Assembly: GCA_020025545.1 (NCBI GenBank)
Contig: JAHHRX010000041.1
Span: 1 to 7,669, forward strand
From: Oscillospiraceae bacterium
GTDB lineage: Bacteria; Bacillota; Clostridia; Oscillospirales; Oscillospiraceae
Reading direction: 5' to 3'
DNA: 7,669 bases
Each line of letters opens with the position of its first letter. Position 1 is the stretch's first letter. Shown one piece after another: positions 1 through 4,900 of the stretch. A program made the translations under genes and the position numbers. The notes beneath the pieces were generated by a model. It saw nothing but the letters and a program-made list of their open reading frames with translations, was not told where the DNA came from and ran no database searches.

Positions 1-19
1 CCACTGGCTAGGCCAGTGG
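1..19 (+). repeat. Left-end hairpin of the IS200-like element
   Basis: CCACTGGC (1-8) pairs perfectly with GCCAGTGG (12-19) around a TAG loop. Subterminal imperfect or perfect palindromes are what TnpA of this family binds at the left end. Its position about 100 bases before the transposase start fits that role. The window begins exactly at the first base of the stem, so flanking left-end bases are not visible. Confidence 0.7.
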
Positions 20-63
20 TTCAATAAAGCCTATGGCGTTGAGTAATAATCCCTGCTACGATA

Positions 64-89
64 ATCGTGCGGTCCGCCAACTGCACGAT
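64..89 (+). repeat. Inverted repeat upstream of tnpA
   Basis: ATCGTGC (64-70) can pair with GCACGAT (83-89) across a 12-base loop. It would form a stem-loop in the tnpA 5' leader, ending 10 bases before the GGGAGG at 101-106. Structured leaders that limit transposase expression are known for IS200 elements. Here the stem does not cover the Shine-Dalgarno-like sequence, so a repressive role is only a possibility. A GTG start at 67 would lie inside this stem and has no visible ribosome site, which argues against that start. Confidence 0.45.
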
Positions 90-114
90 CAAACATAACA
101 GGGAGGCACTCACC

Positions 115-513
115 ATGGGGATGAAATACCGCAGAAGAGTCTTCTATAAGCAGAAAAGGCTGGCAATCGGTAAGATTCTCCGGCAGTTATGCGAATGGAA
201 AGGCGTGAAGATTATTGAGGCAGAAGCGTGCCCGGATCATATCCACCTCTTCGTAGAAATTCCTCCAAAGTATTCCGTTTCCGGGTTCATGGGTTACTTA
301 AAGGGGAAAAGTGCAGCAATGATGTATGAGCAATTCGGGGAATTAAGGTATAAATATCGCAATCGGGAATTTTGGTGTCGAGGTTACTACGTCGACACCG
401 TGGGCAAGAACGAGAAACGAATTGCGGAGTATATCCAAAACCAGCTGAAAGAAGACGAGATGGGCGAACAGTTAGTGATTCCGTCCGCAGGCCCGTTTAC
501 AGGCCGCAGGTAA
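115..513 (+). CDS. tnpA: IS200-type Y1 (HUH) transposase TnpA, N-terminally truncated, likely non-functional
   Basis: Transposase of the IS200/IS605 family, which nicks single-stranded IS ends through a 5'-phosphotyrosine link. Counted from ATG 115 (132 residues), the HUH pair is His42-Ile-His44 in 'CPDHIH', and the catalytic Tyr106 sits in 'AEYIQNQ'. Other family signatures are 'SVSGFMGYLKGKSA', 'FWCRGYYVDTVG' and a C-terminal 'PFTG'. The ATG at 115 is chosen because GGGAGG (101-106) precedes it by 8 bases; the frame is also open from a GTG at 67, but that GTG has no ribosome site. Family members are usually near 150 residues and begin with an H-T-x-W-x-C-K-Y-H-I-V-F-x-P-K-Y-R-R block. Here only K-Y-R-R-R remains, so the first beta strand of the catalytic fold is missing. 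In another frame just upstream, 104-121 reads R-H-S-P-W-G, matching the missing start. This points to a short out-of-frame deletion and a pseudogene. The family call is very sure; loss of function is an inference. Confidence 0.88.
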   Translation: MGMKYRRRVFYKQKRLAIGKILRQLCEWKGVKIIEAEACPDHIHLFVEIPPKYSVSGFMGYLKGKSAAMMYEQFGELRYKYRNREFWCRGYYVDTVGKNEKRIAEYIQNQLKEDEMGEQLVIPSAGPFTGRR

Positions 514-566
514 CAATCTTTAGCAGCTGGCGGATCGTACTTACGCGTTTACGTGTTACGCGCAGA

Positions 567-580
567 GCATAGGGCTATGC
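567..580 (+). repeat. Short hairpin in the IS right end
   Basis: GCATAG (567-572) and CTATGC (575-580) are perfectly complementary with GG between them, so a realistic fold has about 5 paired bases and a 4-base loop. It lies between the TnpA stop and the terminator-like hairpin, where IS200/IS605 elements carry transposase-recognised right-end structures. Which of the two right-end hairpins TnpA would recognise cannot be told from sequence alone. Confidence 0.4.
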
Positions 581-591
581 CCGCATATGAA

Positions 592-623
592 GAACCCCCG
601 GTTTTACCGGGGGGTTCCTTTTT
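592..623 (+). terminator. Rho-independent terminator / right-end hairpin of the IS
   Basis: GAACCCCCGG (592-601) pairs with CCGGGGGGTTC (607-617, one extra G) around a TTTTA loop, followed by a T-run at 619-623. This is a strong intrinsic terminator on the + strand. It ends tnpA transcription and would stop read-through from the left into the sortase operon. In IS200-type elements such a hairpin also forms part of the right end. Confidence 0.8.
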
Positions 624-1073
624 GCCTTTTTCAATTAAAAATTTATTTTTTTGAATTGTTGTTATTTGTTACATTATGTCATTTATATTGTTATTATACA
701 ACAAAATATATTTTTATACAAAAACCTCCAAGATAAATATTTGTGTGCCCGGTACGTAAATTATATTGGAAGTTATCTTTTAAGATGCAGATTCAAATGA
801 AATGTGCACAGTTTCCGATTTTATAAGATGACTTATTTGTATATAATTTTTGAATAATGGTATATAACTCCTATTAAGACAAACGATATACAGGGCTTTT
901 ATGTGAAATGAGACGAATGGTGCAACGGATGAGGAATCTGTATAAAACCACGATTTTACACAATTTTGGTTCGTGCGCTACACTGTAATTTGTATGAATT
1001 TATATACTATGTATTTAACTCATTTTTGATACTTTTTGTCAATATAGTGTGCGGAAGGCCTGCTGTACAGCAC

Positions 1074-1101
1074 TTGACAGAATTATTTTGAGTGATATCA
1101 T
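1074..1101 (+). promoter_or_regulatory. Sigma-70/SigA-type promoter of the sortase-giant protein operon
   Basis: A perfect -35 TTGACA (1074-1079) is followed after 16 bases by TATCAT (1096-1101), one mismatch from the -10 consensus. Transcription would start near 1108 and leave a leader of about 130 bases before the sortase ATG. It is the best promoter match in the intergenic region and is oriented correctly. The palindrome TGATATCA overlaps the -10 and could be a regulator site, but no regulator is identified. Confidence 0.6.
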
Positions 1102-1112
1102 AAAATAAATAA

Positions 1113-1208
1113 AGGAGAAATGGGCAGAAATTTGTCATTTCGCGAAAATTTTTCACGGATATGGTCATGAAAGGAAAGAATCAGAAAAGGAATTCTGTTG
1201 GGAAATAA
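1113..1208 (+). other. Possible leader mini-ORFs in the operon 5' UTR
   Basis: AGGAG (1113-1117) stands 2 bases before an ATG at 1120 that opens a 16-codon frame ending TGA 1168-1170. Its stop overlaps a second ATG (1167, ATGA overlap) opening a 13-codon basic frame rich in Lys, Arg and Asn, ending TAA 1206-1208. A third 13-codon frame from ATG 1230, preceded by GGAGG at 1221-1225, overlaps the sortase start in another frame. The first spacing is shorter than usual, so translation is uncertain. If translated they could couple or tune sortase expression. The peptides resemble no family I know and chance occurrence is quite possible. Confidence 0.2.
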
Positions 1209-1240
1209 TTGCCAAAAGCTGGAGGCCAAATGGAAGGGAT

Positions 1241-1855
1241 ATGTTCAGAAAAAGAAATGGACTGCTCCTGATTGTACTCGGAGCGTGCGCAATATTATCA
1301 GCAGGTGTGCTGTTTTGGTTTAACGAAAAGGAGCAGCAGGCTGCGGCTCAAACGAGCAATCGGGCACTTTTGAAAATGCAATCCCTGCAGGATAACCCTG
1401 TAGCGGATGATTCAAAACAATTGAATAACGATAAGCTAACGGAGATTGAAATCGATGGAGAATGGTACATCGGGCAGCTGAGCATACCGGCTCTTGATTT
1501 GGAGCTGCCCGTAATCTCACAGTGGAATTACGAACGGCTGGAAAAAGCTCCATGCCGCTATTCTGGGTCGGTCTTGAACCGGGATTTGGTGATTATGGCA
1601 CACAACTATCGTGCACATTTCGGCAGGCTCGGTGAGTTGCCACTGGATACGCAGATCTATTTTCGTGATGTACAAGGCAATCAGACCCAGTATCGGTTGG
1701 CGGTGCTGGATATCCTGACTCCAGAGGATGTAAAAGAGGTTACATCAGATCAATACGACCTGACCCTGTTCACCTGCACCTATGGCGGTGAGAACCGGGT
1801 GGTGGCGCGATGTGTATTAGAAGAAACAGAAAGTAAAGTGAGGTGCGACAGTTGA
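1241..1855 (+). CDS. Membrane-anchored sortase (cysteine transpeptidase)
   Basis: Sortases cut a C-terminal sorting motif of secreted proteins and join the product to the cell wall or to another subunit; they act outside the membrane. The 204-residue protein has a short basic N-terminus, one membrane segment at about residues 7-27, a polar linker to about 70, then the sortase beta-barrel. The catalytic triad is visible: His121 in 'IMAHNY', Cys179 in 'TLFTCTYGG', and most likely Arg186 in 'ENRVVARC' (Arg190 is the alternative). The 'AHNYRAHFGRL' and 'LTLFTCTYGG' blocks are typical of a clostridial sortase group; I do not assign a class (A-F), though B or D-like is most likely. Start ATG 1241 has a GGAAGGG just upstream and gives a complete anchor. 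Its stop overlaps the TTG start of the giant secreted protein by 4 bases, making that protein its probable substrate. Intact, with no missing catalytic residue. Confidence 0.92.
   Translation: MFRKRNGLLLIVLGACAILSAGVLFWFNEKEQQAAAQTSNRALLKMQSLQDNPVADDSKQLNNDKLTEIEIDGEWYIGQLSIPALDLELPVISQWNYERLEKAPCRYSGSVLNRDLVIMAHNYRAHFGRLGELPLDTQIYFRDVQGNQTQYRLAVLDILTPEDVKEVTSDQYDLTLFTCTYGGENRVVARCVLEETESKVRCDS
1838..1854 (+). promoter_or_regulatory. Ribosome binding site and TTG start that define the giant ORF
   Basis: GTGAGGTG (1838-1845) lies inside the last codons of the sortase gene, 6 bases before TTG 1852-1854. The TTG shares its last two bases with the sortase stop TGA (1853-1855), a TTGA overlap typical of translational coupling. 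The next in-frame ATG (1903) falls inside the hydrophobic core of the signal peptide and would destroy it, so TTG 1852 is the better start. Confidence 0.75.
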
Positions 1856-1941
1856 GAAAACATAGTTTTATTCGCTCTGTTGCAGGCTTTCTGGCAGTGC
1901 TTATGACATTCTACGGTGTAATGCCAAGCAAAGCGTTTGCA
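1852..1941 (+). other. Signal peptide of the giant surface protein
   Basis: Residues 1-30 show a basic N-region (RKH, then R8), a hydrophobic core (about 10-23, 'VAGFLAVLMTFYGV') and a polar end with A-x-A-type cleavage after 'KAFA', before 'NEE'. This is a classical Sec signal for a Gram-positive secreted protein and supports the TTG start. Confidence 0.85.
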
Positions 1942-4900
1942 AATGAGGAAATTCAGCAAAGCTATACCGCAGAAGTAGAGTGGCAGGATCGTGCAATGCC
2001 GGAAACGGTGGTTGCAGATATCGAGGAGCCTGTACCACAGACAGAGACGGCACCCCGGATAACAGCCGAGGAAACGACAGTGCCCGTGGATGCTGCGCAG
2101 GAGACCACGATTTCTACGGATGCTGTGCAGGAGAGCACGGTTCCTACGGATGCTGTGCAGGAGAGCTCGATTCCTACGGATGTTGTGCAGGGGAGCACGG
2201 TTCCCACAGATGCTGTGCAGGAGACGACGGTTCCCACAGATGCTGCCCAGCAGCCCACGGAGTCTACAGATCCTATGGAGGAAACCGTAGATCCCACCGA
2301 AGAAAGCAAGCCGGAAGAAATTGTTCAAAATGTCTATCAAGATGGCGTAATCCGGATCTACAGTTTTCAGCAGCTTCAGCTTCTGGGTACTGGGGTCAAG
2401 GTTACATCTCTGGACGGTAATCCGGAACAGCTGGGGCAGGGCAAGGTAGTGACCGACGAAACGGGACAGCCCGTGACCTACAGCATGCACGGAACGTATA
2501 CCCTGGCACAGGATATTCTGATTCCAGAGGGGATGCTGTGGCAGGTGCCTCAAGGTTTTACCGGGCGAATCGCTCCGGTGGATACCCCAAATGCACGGCA
2601 GGTTCTCCGGGAAACGGAAGTGCCTGCGGAAGTCGTTCCGGGGGTAGATCAATCTGAATCAGCCCCAGAGCGTGAAGGAAATGATTCTGTGGCTCCGGAA
2701 GTTTCGAGCACCGGTACACAGCTGCCGCTGTACGATGCCCCCACGGACACGATCTATATCTATCACCCCTATCAGCTGGCAGTTATGGCAATGGACAATG
2801 CAGCCGATCAGCCGGTGCTGGATCAGGATGCAGATGCGCAATCTTTTGGCGTGGGGCAGCCCATCCTGCTGGGTGTGGATGGGACCGCGCACCTGACCTA
2901 TAGTCCGGATCACACCTATGTGCTATCCTCCCAATTCTGCTCGGATCGGCCGGAGATTTTGTCGGTACAGCTTTTTGCAACTACTGACAACGAGGGACGC
3001 GACTTTGACGGACAGCTTGTCAAGACCATCGGCGGCAAGGACTACATCCTCATTGGCAATGCAGATCAGCTGCGGGCGATTGGATCGGATAAGCCGGTGA
3101 TGGGTGCGGTTTATCAGGCGTATAGACCTGCGTTTGGCAACTGGACAGTTGACCCTGACAAGGATGGCAATCCAATCATGCTTTATGGCGGTGATGCAGA
3201 CTTACTGCAAAGCCAGAATGGTAAAAAGAATTATCCCTTTGGTAAGCCTGAAGCCGCTGCCGCAGGCATCGGCAAAGGTCGGTGCGGAGTAAATCCAAAT
3301 ACAGGTGAGATAGATCCCAATCTGGACATTGAGACTCTGGGTAAGACATACACCTATTCCAATAATGCAAATTACATCATTTTCCGGGACATTGATCTTG
3401 GTAATCAGAAATGGGAGCCACTGCAATTCTACGGCAATATGATTGGCGCAAAATCGATAAATGGCGGAAAGTTGTGGGATGATGCCGGAACCAATATTAC
3501 CTCCGGCCAACGCCCGGTAATCTCCAATGTACTGGTGAATCAGGAGGAAAAACGGAATTCAGACGCAACCATGGGTGTGGGTTTTTTCTCCACAATTGAA
3601 AGTAAATCGCAGTTGACAGGTACCTCCCTTACTAGCCCAGATCCAGTGATTGTCAAAAATCTGATTCTGGAAAATGTCAGCGTGAGCAATAGTCAGACAG
3701 CGGTTCATCACGATGTCAACCTCATCAACGGTTTGCTCGGTGCGCTGGGCGCGATTGTGGGAACGGTTCTGGATGTCTTGCTGAAACCTATTCTGGGCAT
3801 TTCCTTTAGACAATTGTTGACAAATCTGTTGACAGCACGAAAAGCAGAGCCAAGTTTCTACGCTACCGGCGGTTTTGCTGGACGAATTGTGGGCAATGCA
3901 CAGGTAAGCGGCTGTGAAGTTCGCAATGTGACGGTCAGCAATGTGACCAATTTCACCGGCGGCTTTGTGGGGTATACCGAGGGCACTGCCCACTACTTGT
4001 TACAGGGATTGGGAAAGTTAATTCAAGTTTTGGAAAACCTGTTGAACGCAGTTCCATTGCTGGGTCTGGGCGATTTGGTGAAAGTACTGGTGAAATTGCT
4101 GGGCGTAGATAAACTGATTGTCACCGGCTATGATAATCCGGTGATTGCAAACTGTACCGTGACAAACCTATCGGGTTCAGTAGGCAACAAAAACGCCGCT
4201 GCTCCTGCTGCCATCGGAGATCAGACGCTGCCCAGCGGCAGCTATGCCGGCGGATTTGTGGGCGCACAGATCGGTACCCAAATCACAGACTGTACAGTGC
4301 AGAACAGCACCTATACCGTACTGGCAGATCAGTACGGCGGCGGCTTTGCCGGTATCACCCGCGACGGCGAAATCGATGGTATCCTGGAGAAGTTGGGTGT
4401 GGAGCTGCTGAAGATAATCCAACCGCAGAGCCTGCTGATGGCATGCCAGATCTTAAACTCAAATGTGACGGTAAGCGGCGGCAGCTACCTGGGCGGCTTT
4501 ACCGGGGCACTGGCCAGCAGCTATGCAGTCAACGATACCATAACAGGCAGTTTGAATGTTTCCGGTACCGGCAGCTATGTGGGCGGTGTTGCAGGAACTG
4601 CGACACTGGGTTGGGTATCCAATCTGGGAGCAGGAGAGGTCAAAAAAGGAAACCTTCTCTCTACGGTAAAGGAGCTTTTGCTGGGTGTGGTTGGAGGTTC
4701 AGATGCCAATGCGCTGCTTTCCCTTGTGGGTCTGTCGCCTTCGGCGATTCTGGGCGTGCAGGTGGACTGCACGGATATCCAGGTTTCTGCAGATGGTGAC
4801 TATGCAGGTGGTATCCTGGGCAAAGGCGATGGTGCATATCTGGCAAACTCTTCCAAATGTGCAGAGCTCCCAGCTTGGAAACACGGAAAGTTCGTACGGC

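Larger units (their letters stand above)
1..625 (+). mobile_element. IS200/IS605-family insertion sequence, IS200-type, probably defective
   Basis: Single-gene element of the kind moved by a Y1 HUH transposase as single-stranded DNA, with subterminal hairpins instead of terminal inverted repeats. Seen here: a perfect 8-bp hairpin at 1-19, a TnpA frame up to 513, a short hairpin at 567-580, and a GC-rich hairpin with a T-run at 592-623. No TnpB/accessory gene follows, as expected for the IS200 group. The right boundary is placed near 625 because composition changes abruptly to very AT-rich DNA just after the last hairpin; the exact cleavage site is not determined. The left end probably extends slightly beyond the window, since the window opens on the first hairpin base. 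The damaged transposase suggests this copy cannot move on its own, though it could be moved in trans. Confidence 0.85.
626..1240. other. AT-rich intergenic region between the IS and the sortase operon
   Basis: About 600 bases with no full-size gene on either strand. Bases 630-1070 are markedly AT-rich, with long A/T runs, in contrast to the roughly 50% GC IS and coding DNA on either side. The right part contains a good promoter (1074-1101), an 8-bp palindrome TGATATCA over its -10 (1093-1100), a 10-bp palindrome TTTCGCGAAA (1138-1147), and three very short ATG-started frames in the leader. I saw no tRNA, riboswitch-like fold or CRISPR. A 26-codon frame at 908-988 has no ribosome site in range and is not called. 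Confidence 0.7.

Noticed and set aside
372..572. 66-codon + strand frame overlapping the end of tnpA
   Set aside because: It overlaps conserved TnpA residues, including the catalytic Tyr region, in another frame; the product is Arg-rich with no recognisable family.
657..705. TTGTTG...CAACAA inverted repeat after the IS
   Set aside because: It has only six pairs across a loop of nearly 40 bases in AT-rich DNA, and is not distinguishable from chance.
842..847. TATAAT as a possible second promoter -10
   Set aside because: The bases 17 upstream (TTTTAT) are a poor -35 and the region is so AT-rich that TATAAT matches occur by chance; the TTGACA/TATCAT pair at 1074-1101 is far better.
908..988. 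26-codon ATG frame in the AT-rich intergenic region
   Set aside because: There is no ribosome site at a workable distance, the peptide shows no familiar pattern, and this length is expected by chance.
2071..2310. CRISPR array
   Set aside because: The 30-base repeats are directly contiguous with no unique spacers and encode an in-frame 10-residue peptide repeat.
1780..2652. 290-codon minus-strand frame and overlapping frames in other registers around the 30-bp repeats
   Set aside because: The repeat period is divisible by three, so several frames stay open at once. Their Arg/Cys/Leu-rich repeat peptides are by-products. The frame with the signal peptide and the Thr/Pro/Asp units is the coherent one.
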